NCBI RefSeq assembly: GCF_004519295.1
Contig: NZ_SOZH01000003.1
Coordinates: 496,001-560,000, forward strand
From: Cellulosimicrobium funkei
GTDB lineage: Bacteria; Actinomycetota; Actinomycetes; Actinomycetales; Cellulomonadaceae
Direction: 5' to 3'
DNA: 64,000 bases
Each line of letters begins with the position of its first letter. Position 1 is the first letter of the stretch. Below the pieces are notes generated by a model. The model did not search any database. It worked only from the letters and a program-made list of their open reading frames with translations, and had not been told where the DNA came from. The translations under genes were made by a program, and so were the position numbers. Positions 18,188 to 25,620 of the stretch are shown here, in pieces.

Positions 18188-20077
18188 TCACGGGCACCCG
18201 GTAGCGGAGACGGCCGTTGTCTCATGCCTGGCACCAGGAGTTTTCCTCACGGAAACATCACCGCGCTGGTTCCGACCGCTCACGACCTCGTACGCGTAGG
18301 TCGCCGACCCCCCGGGGGCGAGCGCGACGGTCCGGCCTCCGACCACGAGGCCGTCGTGCACCTGGGCGAAGAGCCCGGGGTCGCCGTCGGCGCCGGACGA
18401 CCCGCGGATCCCTCCGCCGGCCGGCGCGTAGACGAGGAGGTTGGTGCGGATCGTCCCGTCGCCGCCCGCGCCCAGGACGTACTCCGGGAGCTCGGCCGCC
18501 GCGTCCGCGGAGAGGGTCGACGTGAGCGTGACGCGGAGCGTGAACGCCTGGGAGCCGTCGGGCCGGCAGGTCACGTCGTCGAGCGCGACGCTCGAGTCGA
18601 GGTAGTACCCGGTCTTCGACGCCGTCGTCGCGTTGAGGTAGACGCCCACCACCGGGGAGATCGGCTCGCCGCCGGCCGCGGGGCGCCGGCCCAGCAGCTC
18701 GCCGGAGAGCACCGTCCCCGAGAGACGCTCCTGCTCCGGGCTGCGCGCGGACCAGACGAGCAGCCGACCCTCCCGGGCCGACTGCGCGAGCGTCTCGACG
18801 ACCCCCGCGGGGTCTGCGGTGCCCGCGGTGAGCGCGGCGAACACCTGGCGCGCCACGAGCCCCAGCACCTGGTCCTGCTCCGCCGGGTCGTCGTAGTCCC
18901 GGTAGACGCCGTTGAGGAGGTAGCCCGCGGCGTCGTCCCCCGTGAGGCGCAGCTCCTCTCCCCCCGGCGTCGTGACGGCGACGGGCCCGACCGCGCCCAG
19001 CACCCCGGCGAGCGCGACGGGGTCGACGGCCAGCACGCCGTCGACGTCCTCACCGGTGTGGCGGGCCCACGCCTCGCGCGCGACGCGCGCCGCGCGGGGG
19101 TAGTCGGGCGTCGAGGTGACGTTGAGCATGTACCGGCCGAGGTCGTCGCCGAACAGGGCCGCCTCCGCGCCGCTCAGCTCGACGACGCTCTGGTCCGTAC
19201 CGAGGTCGCTCCCCGCACGGACGTCCACGAGCTCGACGCCGCCCGACTCCGCACGGAGGTGGAGCACCGAGCCCGCGATCCCGCCGGTCGCGCGCGGTTC
19301 CGCGTTGTTCTGCACGAGCACGAGATAGTCGCGGGTGCCGTCGGCCCCGAGCATCGGCGGGACGAGCTCGACCGCGCGCGCGGCGGTCGCCGTCTGCGAG
19401 GCGACGTCCCCGAGCTCGTCGCGGAGGTCGTCCACGGCCGACGCGAGCGGGCCCACGAGCGTCGACGTGTCGATGCTCGCGACGCTCGCGAACGACGCCG
19501 CGACCGCCCGGTCGGCCGCCACGACGCCGTCGCGCGCCTCGACGAGCGGGGCGAGGTCGACGGCACCACCCGACGGCGCGACGACCGCAGGCGACGCGAT
19601 CGCCACGGCGTCGGCGAGCCGCGGCAGCGCGTCCTGCGCGACCCGGTCGACGGCGCTCGTCACGTCCCCCAGGGCGCGCGCGTCGTCGCCGACGAACGGC
19701 AGGGCGCGCGCCACCACCCAGGGTGGGCCGTGCGTCGCGGCGGCCGCGACGGCCGCGGACCGACGCACCTCGTCGACGGACCGGCCGGCGTCCTCCCCGG
19801 CGCGCACCTGCTCCTGGAGACCCGGGAGCCGGGCCGCGACGTCCTCGAGCGCGGCACGGGCGCGCAACACGTCCGCGACGAGCCAGGCGAGCCAGACGAG
19901 GCCCAGCACCACCACGAGCGCCACGACCGCGGCCACCCGTCGTCGGGTCCGCCGGGACGGCCGTCGCCCGGTCGACGCCCGCCGCGCGGGTCGTCCGCGC
20001 TCGGCCACCGGGGCCTCGTCGGACGCGACCACCGTCGCCGCCCCGGACCAGCCCGGGCCCCACCCGTCGTGCACCAT
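18188..20077 (-). CDS. DUF4012 domain membrane protein
   Basis: The 629-residue protein has a basic N-terminus, one membrane helix at about 48-70 (VAAVVALVVVLGLVWLAWLVADV) and a long extracellular part matching DUF4012 (LVLVQNNAEPRATGGIAGSV near 255-275). DUF4012 proteins recur in actinobacterial polysaccharide loci but have no assigned activity. The conserved segment resembles the LytR-CpsA-Psr-linked surroundings in style, but I see no LCP motifs. It is transcribed divergently from the phosphatase across a 97-bp spacer. It could be part of polymer attachment or chain handling at the surface; this is inference. Confidence 0.8.
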   Translation of the reverse strand: MVHDGWGPGWSGAATVVASDEAPVAERGRPARRASTGRRPSRRTRRRVAAVVALVVVLGLVWLAWLVADVLRARAALEDVAARLPGLQEQVRAGEDAGRSVDEVRRSAAVAAAATHGPPWVVARALPFVGDDARALGDVTSAVDRVAQDALPRLADAVAIASPAVVAPSGGAVDLAPLVEARDGVVAADRAVAASFASVASIDTSTLVGPLASAVDDLRDELGDVASQTATAARAVELVPPMLGADGTRDYLVLVQNNAEPRATGGIAGSVLHLRAESGGVELVDVRAGSDLGTDQSVVELSGAEAALFGDDLGRYMLNVTSTPDYPRAARVAREAWARHTGEDVDGVLAVDPVALAGVLGAVGPVAVTTPGGEELRLTGDDAAGYLLNGVYRDYDDPAEQDQVLGLVARQVFAALTAGTADPAGVVETLAQSAREGRLLVWSARSPEQERLSGTVLSGELLGRRPAAGGEPISPVVGVYLNATTASKTGYYLDSSVALDDVTCRPDGSQAFTLRVTLTSTLSADAAAELPEYVLGAGGDGTIRTNLLVYAPAGGGIRGSSGADGDPGLFAQVHDGLVVGGRTVALAPGGSATYAYEVVSGRNQRGDVSVRKTPGARHETTAVSATGCP

Positions 20078-20136
20078 GCCGCCCCCCGCGACTCGCCCCC
20101 GATGACACGACCCCGTCACGGGGCCGTCGCCCGCGC

Positions 20137-20142
20137 TACATT
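20137..20142 (+). promoter_or_regulatory. -10 box of phosphatase gene with leader
   Basis: TACATT is followed by a short leader containing AGGAAGG (20161-20167), 7 nt before the GTG start. The gene is therefore leadered, unlike many others in this window. Confidence 0.4.
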
Positions 20143-20174
20143 ACCCAGACCCTCGACCGCAGGAAGGATGAACG

Positions 20175-20720
20175 GTGCTCTCGGTCCTCGTCGTCTGCAC
20201 CGGCAACATCTGCCGGTCTCCCGCGGCCCAGCTCCTGCTTACCGCTGCGCTCGACGGCTCCGTCGACGTCGCCAGCGCCGGCACCGCCGCGGTCGTCGGT
20301 GCCCCGGTCGCCCCTCCCGTGGCGCGCCTGTTGGAGGACCGTGGCCTGGACCCCTCGGGGTTCGTGGCCCGCCCCCTCGACACCGCACTGGTGGCGTCCG
20401 CGGACGTGGTGCTCGCGATGACCCGCCGTCACCGGGCCGCCGTGCTCGAGGTGGCGCCGTCGGCGTTGCGCAGGTCGCTGCTGTTCACGGAGCTCTCGGC
20501 GCTCGCGGAGCGCGTGGGCCCGTGGCCCGGCCGGGCGGACGACGCCGAGCGGCTCACGGAGGTGCTCGGCGTCGCGCCGCGCGCACGAGCGGGAGTCGAC
20601 CTCACGCGAGAGGCGCCCGACGTGGAAGACCCGTACGGGCGCCCCGAGGAAGTCCACCGACGGGTCGTGGACCGCATCGGCGCGGACATCGCCCGGCTCG
20701 TCGCCGCGCTGCGGCGGTGA
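20175..20720 (+). CDS. Low-molecular-weight protein-tyrosine phosphatase
   Basis: The 181-residue cytoplasmic phosphatase carries the P-loop CTGNICRS with nucleophile Cys8 and Arg14, and the general acid Asp152 in DPYGRP. This is the Wzb/Etp/PtpA-type family. It is expected to dephosphorylate the tyrosine tail of the BY-kinase at 2445, closing the phosphorylation cycle that tunes polymer length. The two genes sit about 16 kb apart at opposite edges of the locus. It is slightly longer than typical (about 150 residues), with an extra segment at about 112-147. The GTG start is supported by AGGAAGG at 7 nt. Confidence 0.9.
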   Translation: MLSVLVVCTGNICRSPAAQLLLTAALDGSVDVASAGTAAVVGAPVAPPVARLLEDRGLDPSGFVARPLDTALVASADVVLAMTRRHRAAVLEVAPSALRRSLLFTELSALAERVGPWPGRADDAERLTEVLGVAPRARAGVDLTREAPDVEDPYGRPEEVHRRVVDRIGADIARLVAALRR

Positions 20721-20721
20721 C

Positions 20722-20760
20722 CGGTCCTCCTCCTTGCCCCCTGCGCACGGAGGAGGACCG
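20722..20760 (+). terminator. 12-bp hairpin after the phosphatase gene
   Basis: CGGTCCTCCTCC (20722-20733) pairs perfectly with GGAGGAGGACCG (20749-20760) around a 15-base loop, 2 bases past the stop. There is no clear T-run, as is usual for high-GC terminators. Confidence 0.65.
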
Positions 20761-20763
20761 TCC

Positions 20764-20794
20764 GTCCTCACGGTCTCCGGAGCACCGTGAGGAC
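20764..20794 (+). terminator. Second hairpin in tandem
   Basis: GTCCTCACGGT (20764-20774) and ACCGTGAGGAC (20784-20794) form an 11-bp stem. The 9-base loop is itself palindromic (CTCCGGAG). It directly follows the first hairpin. Confidence 0.6.
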
Positions 20795-21075
20795 GACCGC
20801 CACGACCGTTCCTCGCCGACCGCGGCCGAGGCGGTCCGGGCGCTGCCGGCGAGGACACCGTCGCTGCTGCGGGGACGCCTGCGGGCCGCTGCCCGCACCG
20901 GGTCCCGCGAGCACTGTGCACCGCTGCGGGGATCGGTGCAGGCTGGACGCTCGACCAGGATCCGGCGGCTTGCGCGGTTCGGACCGGGATGCGTGCTTTT
21001 CGAGCACCCTTCGTCCGGTTTCATCCGGTGCACGTGTGCCATGGGAACGCTCACATAGTGAGATCGGGCAGGGCT
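20795..21075. other. Gene-free spacer with small inverted repeats
   Basis: I see no convincing gene in this spacer. Several open frames are present but look like shadows with poor codon bias. It contains GTGCT-TTTCG-AGCAC (20993-21007) and CTCAC-ATA-GTGAG (21050-21062). The second lies just past the stop of the leftward HTH gene and could be its terminator. The half closer to that gene is more AT-rich than average. Confidence 0.4.
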
Positions 21076-21342
21076 TCACCCGCCCCTCGTGTCGTCCCGC
21101 ACGGGCTCGGCGGTCTCCGCAAGGTCCCGCGCCGCGGGCCCTATCCGGTACCGGCGGTCCTCACCCTGCACGAGCCACCGGTGGGCGACCAAGGTCTGGG
21201 CGATGCGGAACGCGCCCGGACGGCTCACCCCGAGAGACGCGGCCAGCTCGGCGAGGCGCAGCGCGCCCGCCGCGGCGACCAGTTCGACGGTGCGCACCGC
21301 ACGTGACACGGACGCCAGGACGTACGTTCCCCTGCTCGACAT
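21076..21342 (-). CDS. Stand-alone IclR-type helix-turn-helix protein
   Basis: The 88 residues match only the N-terminal winged HTH of IclR regulators. VSRAVRTVELVAAAGALRLAEL leads into the recognition helix in SLGVSRPGAFRIAQTL (about 38-53), then the wing DRRYRIGPA (about 65-73). The effector-binding domain (normally about 170 more residues) is absent. There is no nearby remnant of it, so this may be a real short DNA-binding protein rather than a broken gene. A TAGGGT box 7 nt before the ATG implies a leaderless transcript. Targets are unknown. Confidence 0.7.
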   Translation of the reverse strand: MSSRGTYVLASVSRAVRTVELVAAAGALRLAELAASLGVSRPGAFRIAQTLVAHRWLVQGEDRRYRIGPAARDLAETAEPVRDDTRGG

Positions 21343-21349
21343 GCCTCGA

Positions 21350-21355
21350 ACCCTA
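21350..21355 (-). promoter_or_regulatory. Leaderless -10 box of HTH gene
   Basis: TAGGGT on the minus strand ends 7 nt before the ATG of the HTH gene. No Shine-Dalgarno is needed in this layout. Confidence 0.5.
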
Positions 21356-21481
21356 GGAGGCATCGTCCCGGCTCGCACCGGGCGAGGGACCTCGACGTCG
21401 GCGCTACCGTGCTGGCCCGCGAACGCGAACCGGTCGAGGATGGGCCCGGACCCGCACCGTGCACGCCGGAGGACGAACACC

Positions 21482-22390
21482 GTGGACCTCTCACCCGCGA
21501 ACCGAGGACGACGCCCCACCGCGCGACGGCGCCCCGCGCCGACGCTCGCGGCCCTCGGCCTGGCGACGACGTGGCTCCTCGCCGGGTGCTCCTCCGGCCA
21601 GGACGTCTGGGCGGAGGCGATGGAGGACGTCGACGGCGTCGTGTCGGTGGAGTACCTGTCCCGGGACAACCAGCTCGTCGGACCCGACGACCACGAGATG
21701 ACCGTCCGGCTCGAGGACGACCTCGACGTGGAGCAGGTGCGCCGGATCGCCGAGGCGAGCTGCGCGCGCGACGCACCTCTCACGCGCCTCACGCTCACCA
21801 CCGCGGCGCCGGACACCGACGAGGCCGGGTCGGTGACCCTCCAGAACGCGGCGCCGTACGACACCGCGTGCCTCGCCGAGGAGACGGTGGCCGGGTTCGC
21901 CACTGCGAGCACCGCGATGGGTCGTCTGCTGCCGGGGTACGACGGCGACTTCTCCTCGCCGGGGTTCACGGCGGGAGCGGCGCCCTCCCCCGACGACCCC
22001 GACCGCGCGCTCGTCGTCGTGACGACGTCCGCCGAGCGCGCCCGCCTGCTCGACGCGCTCCGCGCGCTCCACGACGAGGGCGCGGCGCTGCCGCTCCGTT
22101 ACGTGGGGTGGTGGGACGAGGACCGCGACCCGGGCACCTCGGCGACGAGACCTCTGGTGGCAGACCTCTCGCCCGACGCGGACATGGCGGTCCTGGCACC
22201 GTTGATCAGCGGGGCGTTCGAGCTCGGCGTGGACGACGTCGAGGTCACGGACCGCGCGATCACCGTCACCCCGCCGCCCGGCGCCGTCCCGGACGCCGCC
22301 GCGTGGCAGCACCTGGCCGACCAGGCCGCGGGAGCCGGCGTCGGGCTGGAGGTCGGGACGCCGAGCGAGCCGGACGCCACGACCGGCTGA
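21482..22390 (+). CDS. Lipoprotein of unknown function
   Basis: The 302-residue product has an Arg-rich start, a hydrophobic segment and lipobox LLAGC with Cys36, so it is a probable membrane-anchored surface protein. The mature part shows two repeated alpha/beta units (VSVEYLSRDNQL, DHEMTVRLEDDLDVEQVRRIAE and later FELGVDDVEVTDRAITVTPPPG). These resemble the repeated small domains seen in some uncharacterised actinobacterial lipoproteins. I cannot name a family. The GTG start is chosen for its GGAGGA Shine-Dalgarno at 8 nt and because it gives a normal signal peptide; an upstream in-frame ATG would add a poor leader. Confidence 0.75.
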   Translation: MDLSPANRGRRPTARRRPAPTLAALGLATTWLLAGCSSGQDVWAEAMEDVDGVVSVEYLSRDNQLVGPDDHEMTVRLEDDLDVEQVRRIAEASCARDAPLTRLTLTTAAPDTDEAGSVTLQNAAPYDTACLAEETVAGFATASTAMGRLLPGYDGDFSSPGFTAGAAPSPDDPDRALVVVTTSAERARLLDALRALHDEGAALPLRYVGWWDEDRDPGTSATRPLVADLSPDADMAVLAPLISGAFELGVDDVEVTDRAITVTPPPGAVPDAAAWQHLADQAAGAGVGLEVGTPSEPDATTG

Positions 22391-22519
22391 CTCCGGACGA
22401 CCGCCGCCGGCCCGGGACCCGCGAGGGCTCAGCACGCGGCGACCCTTCCGAGGCGCTGCAGCACGGCGGGGGCGGACGGGTCCCGACGCCTCGGGCCGCC
22501 GGCGCACCCGGGACACGAA

Positions 22520-22552
22520 AGAGGCCGCCTCCGCGGGTGCGGGGACGGCCTC
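22520..22552 (-). terminator. Terminator of tRNA-Val(CAC)
   Basis: Reading leftward, AGAGGCCG (22552-22545) pairs with CGGCCTCT (22527-22520) and is followed by TTTC. It lies 8 bases beyond the tRNA 3' end. The 22391-22519 remainder of the spacer shows nothing. Confidence 0.65.
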
Positions 22553-22559
22553 TGCTCGG

Positions 22560-22631
22560 TGGGCGATACTGGGTTCGAACCAGTGACCTCTTCGGTGTGA
22601 ACGAAGCGCGCTACCACTGCGCCAATCGCCC
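22560..22631 (-). tRNA. tRNA-Val (anticodon CAC)
   Basis: A complete 72-nt cloverleaf is visible. The acceptor stem GGGCGAT pairs with ATCGCCC, the anticodon stem CTTCG/CGAAG encloses TTCACAC with anticodon CAC, and the T-arm holds GGTTCGAACC. It decodes GUG. CCA is not fully encoded after the discriminator A. It is a close relative of the two Val-GAC tRNAs in this window, sharing acceptor and T-arm sequence. Confidence 0.95.
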
Positions 22632-22644
22632 GAGTGCGTGGTCG

Positions 22645-22650
22645 ATACTA
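22645..22650 (-). promoter_or_regulatory. Probable -10 box of tRNA-Val(CAC)
   Basis: TAGTAT on the minus strand begins 19 bases upstream of the tRNA 5' end. The same TAGTAT hexamer, preceded by GGC, precedes the second tRNA cassette at 25272. Confidence 0.45.
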
Positions 22651-22685
22651 GCCTGAAACGGACCGGATCGAAAAACCGGCCGCCC

Positions 22686-23606
22686 TCACGGGTCGAGACG
22701 CTCGCGACGACGCCGCTCGAACAGGTCTCGCGCCGCCACGGAGAGCTCCCCCGCGGCCACGTCCGCGCCGTCGAGCCAGGTCACCGGCTGGACGTTGCGC
22801 ACGGAGCCGGTGAGCAGCAGCGCCGACTCCCCCGCGGTCACCTCGTCGAGCACGGCGAACGGGAGCTCGCCGGGACGCGCCTCGCGCACGGGCAGACCGT
22901 CCTCCGCCGCCCACTCGAGCAGCAGCTCGCGCGTGATGCCCGCGAGGCAGCCCGAGGACAGGGGCGGGGTGACGAGCTCGCCCCCGCGCTCGACGAAGAC
23001 GTTCGCCCCGGTGCCCTCGCACAGGTCGCGGGCCGTGTTCGCGAGGAGCGCCTCGTCGCCGCCCTTGCGGACGGCGTCGGCGAGCGCCACGACGTTCTCC
23101 GCGTACGACGTCGTCTTGAGCCCGGCGACGGCGGAGCGCTCGTTCCGCGTCCAGGGCGACCGCACCGCACGGCCGGCGGGACGGATGACCGCCGGGCCGA
23201 CCGCGACGACGACGGTCTGCTCGCCGGGGGTGCGCCCGGACCCGAGCGGCCCGACGCCGGCCGTCACCGTGATGCGCAGCCGGCCCACCGGCCCCGCGCC
23301 GGCGCGCGTGCGCGCGTCGGCCTCGGCGAGCACCGCCTCGACGCCGTCGAGCACGCGGCGCTCGTCCGGCGCGTCGAGGCCGAGCCCGGCGGCGGACCGC
23401 GCGAGCCGGCGCAGGTGGCGCGTGAGCGCGAAGGCGCGCCCTTCGAACACGGCGCACGTCTCGAACACGCCGTCCCCGACGGTCACGCCGTGGTCGACCG
23501 CGCTGAGCGCGACCTCGCCGGGCGCCACGAGGCGCCCGTCGGCCCAGATCACGAGGTTCTCGGTCGTGCTCGCGGACGTCGGTGTCATGGCGGCAGGGGT
23601 GCTCAT
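22686..23606 (-). CDS. pabC: Aminodeoxychorismate lyase (class IV aminotransferase fold)
   Basis: The 306-residue PLP enzyme most likely converts 4-amino-4-deoxychorismate to p-aminobenzoate and pyruvate for folate. It opens with the fold's VIWADGRLV and GVTVGDGVFET motif. The PLP-binding Lys is in AGLKTTSYAENV, and the phosphate loop region is EGTGANVFV near 206. A branched-chain or D-amino-acid aminotransferase is the structural alternative, but the 4-bp ATGA overlap with pabB strongly favours PabC. A glutaminase (PabA) is not in the window. Confidence 0.85.
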   Translation of the reverse strand: MSTPAAMTPTSASTTENLVIWADGRLVAPGEVALSAVDHGVTVGDGVFETCAVFEGRAFALTRHLRRLARSAAGLGLDAPDERRVLDGVEAVLAEADARTRAGAGPVGRLRITVTAGVGPLGSGRTPGEQTVVVAVGPAVIRPAGRAVRSPWTRNERSAVAGLKTTSYAENVVALADAVRKGGDEALLANTARDLCEGTGANVFVERGGELVTPPLSSGCLAGITRELLLEWAAEDGLPVREARPGELPFAVLDEVTAGESALLLTGSVRNVQPVTWLDGADVAAGELSVAARDLFERRRRERLDP

Positions 23607-24712
23607 GGCTCCAGTGTGCCCGAGGCGAGGCCGACGAGGCGGCGCGCCTTGAGCTCGGTCTCCTCCCACTCGCGCGCGGGGTCGCTCCCCCAGGTGATCC
23701 CGGCGCCCGTGCCGAAGCGCAGGACGCCGTCGGACCACCAGAAGGTGCGGATCCCGACGGCGAGCACGGCCTCGTCGCCGTCGACCCAGCCGACGGCGCC
23801 GCAGTAGGGGCCGCGCGGCACGGGCTCCAGCGCGTCGATGATCCGCAGCGCGGACGACTTGGGCGCCCCGGACACCGACGCCGGCGGGAAGGTGGCCTCG
23901 AGCAGCGCGGGCCACAGCGCGGCCGACCCCGCGAGCCCGGCGCGCAGGCGTCCTGTCACCGTGCTCACGAGATGCACGAGACCCGGGTGCTGCTCGAGCG
24001 CGAGGAGGTCCGTGACCTCGACGGTCCCCGGGTCGCACACGCGCTGGAGGTCGTTGCGCACGAGGTCGGTGATCATCACGTTCTCGGCCCGGTCCTTGGC
24101 CGTGAGCCCCGCGGGGGTGGGCGCGGTGCCCTTGATGGGCCCGGACGTCACCGTGCCCCCAACGACCCGGAGGTACAGCTCGGGCGAGGCGCTGACGACC
24201 CACACCGGGTCGACGCCGGACCCCGCCGGCACGTGCAGGACGCCCCCGTAGGGAGCGGGGTTGCCCCGGGCGAGACGACGCGCGAGGTCCCGGGCGTCGG
24301 GCTCGCCGCCACCCGGGCCGACGAGCGGGGCCGCCAGCACGCGGCAGACGTTCGCCTGGTAGACCTCGCCCTCCCGGACCTCGTCGCGCACGTGCGCGAC
24401 GGCGGCCTCGTAGCCGGCCCGGTCCAGGGAACTGCGCCACGCGGTCGGTTCCGGCCCGCGCCACGAGGCGGCCCGGGCCCCCGCGGGCGTCGCCGCGTCC
24501 AGGTCCGACGGGGCGAGCCGCTCGGCGAACCGCCACGCGCGCGCCCGGCCGCCGCGGGCGGGGTCGTCGAAGTCGGCGACCACGAACCACGGCCCGTCGT
24601 CGGCCAGCCGCTCCGGCTCGCGCCGGAGGTCGACGCACTCGAGCACGCCGCTCGCGGCGCGCCCGGCGAAGCGAGCGAACCCCGGCGCGGGTGTTCTCCC
24701 AGGTCCTGGCAC
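23603..24712 (-). CDS. pabB: Aminodeoxychorismate synthase component I
   Basis: The 369-residue chorismate-binding enzyme aminates chorismate at C4. The key segment SGPIKGTAPT carries the Lys that distinguishes PabB (PIKGT) from anthranilate synthase (PIAGT). The conserved AENVMITDLVRNDL and VSGAPKSSALRIID blocks follow. It is shorter than E. coli PabB at the N-terminus. The GTG start is supported by a TAGCGT box exactly 6 nt upstream with no Shine-Dalgarno, a leaderless arrangement. It is coupled to pabC downstream. Confidence 0.88.
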   Translation of the reverse strand: MPGPGRTPAPGFARFAGRAASGVLECVDLRREPERLADDGPWFVVADFDDPARGGRARAWRFAERLAPSDLDAATPAGARAASWRGPEPTAWRSSLDRAGYEAAVAHVRDEVREGEVYQANVCRVLAAPLVGPGGGEPDARDLARRLARGNPAPYGGVLHVPAGSGVDPVWVVSASPELYLRVVGGTVTSGPIKGTAPTPAGLTAKDRAENVMITDLVRNDLQRVCDPGTVEVTDLLALEQHPGLVHLVSTVTGRLRAGLAGSAALWPALLEATFPPASVSGAPKSSALRIIDALEPVPRGPYCGAVGWVDGDEAVLAVGIRTFWWSDGVLRFGTGAGITWGSDPAREWEETELKARRLVGLASGTLEP

Positions 24713-24718
24713 GGGACC

Positions 24719-24724
24719 ACGCTA
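24719..24724 (-). promoter_or_regulatory. Leaderless -10 box of pabB
   Basis: TAGCGT on the minus strand ends 6 nt before the GTG start of pabB and is the main reason for choosing that start. Confidence 0.5.
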
Positions 24725-24790
24725 CCCAGGGCACGCCCTCCGCCCCGGACCCCGGCCCCCGAGCACCGACCGCGGGCTCGGCGGGGCCGG

Positions 24791-24821
24791 TTGGACGCCG
24801 GACGCGAACGTGGACTAATGT
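24791..24821 (+). promoter_or_regulatory. Candidate promoter of first tRNA cassette
   Basis: TTGGAC (24791-24796) and TAATGT (24816-24821) are separated by 19 bp, about 65 bp before the first tRNA-Gly. The -35 is close to consensus and the spacing slightly long. Confidence 0.4.
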
Positions 24822-24886
24822 CTGGGACGCGCCGGAACGCCGGAGGGCCGGGGGAAACGCTCCCCGAAGCTCCAGGGTCCGGCCGC

Positions 24887-24959
24887 GCGGATGTGGCTCA
24901 GTTGGTAGAGCATCACCTTGCCAAGGTGAGGGTCGCGGGTTCGAGTCCCGTCATCCGCT
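24887..24959 (+). tRNA. tRNA-Gly (GCC), copy 1
   Basis: This is a 73-nt tRNA. Acceptor GCGGATG pairs with CATCCGC, the anticodon loop TTGCCAA carries anticodon GCC, and the T-arm is GGGTTCGAGTCCC. It reads GGC and GGU, the dominant Gly codons in this genome. It starts the first of two Gly-Cys-Val cassettes. Confidence 0.97.
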
Positions 24960-25007
24960 CGGAGGCCCACCCTCCTGCCGCCCTCGTGGTGGCGGAGGGC
25001 AGGTCGC

Positions 25008-25078
25008 GGTGGAGTGGCCGAGAGGCGAGGCAGCGGCCTGCAAAGCCGTATACGTGGGTTCGAATCCCATCTCCACCT
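25008..25078 (+). tRNA. tRNA-Cys (GCA), copy 1
   Basis: This is a 71-nt tRNA. Acceptor GGTGGAG pairs with CTCCACC, and the anticodon loop CTGCAAA carries GCA. It lies 48 nt after tRNA-Gly in the first cassette. Confidence 0.97.
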
Positions 25079-25100
25079 CGCAAACAGCACCACCCCTCTG

Positions 25101-25172
25101 GGGCGATTGGCGCAGCGGTAGCGCGCTTCCCTGACACGGAAGAGGTCACTGGTTCGATCCCAGTATCGCCCA
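25101..25172 (+). tRNA. tRNA-Val (GAC), copy 1
   Basis: This is a 72-nt tRNA. Acceptor GGGCGAT pairs with ATCGCCC, and the anticodon loop CTGACAC carries GAC. It lies 22 nt after tRNA-Cys and ends the first cassette. Confidence 0.97.
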
Positions 25173-25184
25173 CGAGCACGACGT

Positions 25185-25220
25185 GAGAGGCCGCCCCGGC
25201 ACCGTCCGGAGCGGCCTCTC
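25185..25220 (+). terminator. Terminator after first tRNA cassette
   Basis: GAGAGGCCGC (25185-25194) pairs with GCGGCCTCTC (25211-25220) as a 10-bp stem, 12 bases past tRNA-Val. The sequence TCTCTCG follows the stem. Confidence 0.6.
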
Positions 25221-25271
25221 TCGCGCCGACCATCACCTGGACCGGATGCACGGGTCCGGCCGGAAGTCGGC

Positions 25272-25277
25272 TAGTAT
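25272..25277 (+). promoter_or_regulatory. Probable -10 box of second tRNA cassette
   Basis: TAGTAT in GGCTAGTATG is followed by about 55 nt of leader before the second tRNA-Gly. With the terminator at 25185 it makes the second cassette an independent unit. Confidence 0.45.
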
Positions 25278-25331
25278 GTGCTTCGCGCCGATCACCACGG
25301 GGCTCGTGAGAGCCCCCGACGGACCGGCCGC

Positions 25332-25404
25332 GCGGATGTGGCTCAGTTGGTAGAGCATCACCTTGCCAAGGTGAGGGTCGCGGGTTCGAGTCCCGTCATC
25401 CGCT
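25332..25404 (+). tRNA. tRNA-Gly (GCC), copy 2
   Basis: This appears identical over the whole tRNA to copy 1. Shared sequence extends upstream (CCGGCCGC) and downstream (TCGGAGGCCCAC), which shows a duplicated segment. Confidence 0.97.
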
Positions 25405-25458
25405 CGGAGGCCCACTCTCTGGCCCGCTCCCCCGGGAGCATGAGAGGACGCGTCTCAA

Positions 25459-25529
25459 GGTGGAGTGGCCGAGAGGCGAGGCAGCGGCCTGCAAAGCCGT
25501 ATACGTGGGTTCGAATCCCATCTCCACCT
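25459..25529 (+). tRNA. tRNA-Cys (GCA), copy 2
   Basis: The body is identical to copy 1. It lies 54 nt after tRNA-Gly; that spacer has diverged from the 48-nt spacer of the first cassette. Confidence 0.97.
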
Positions 25530-25543
25530 CGTATGCAGCACCC

Positions 25544-25615
25544 GGGCGATTGGCGCAGCGGTAGCGCGCTTCCCTGACACGGAAGAGGTCACTGGTTCGA
25601 TCCCAGTATCGCCCA
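25544..25615 (+). tRNA. tRNA-Val (GAC), copy 2
   Basis: This is identical to copy 1. It lies 14 nt after tRNA-Cys, compared with 22 nt in the first cassette. Confidence 0.97.
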
Positions 25616-25620
25616 CCACT

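Noticed and set aside
17960-21058. Over 1000-codon + strand ORF across the DUF4012 gene
   Set aside because: The sequence is compositionally biased (Arg/Gly/Pro/Ala), lacks any domain, and runs antisense to the DUF4012 gene and past the phosphatase gene.
20795-21075. Possible small genes in the spacer before the HTH gene
   Set aside because: The open frames here (both strands) have poor codon bias, no start signals and no recognisable motifs.
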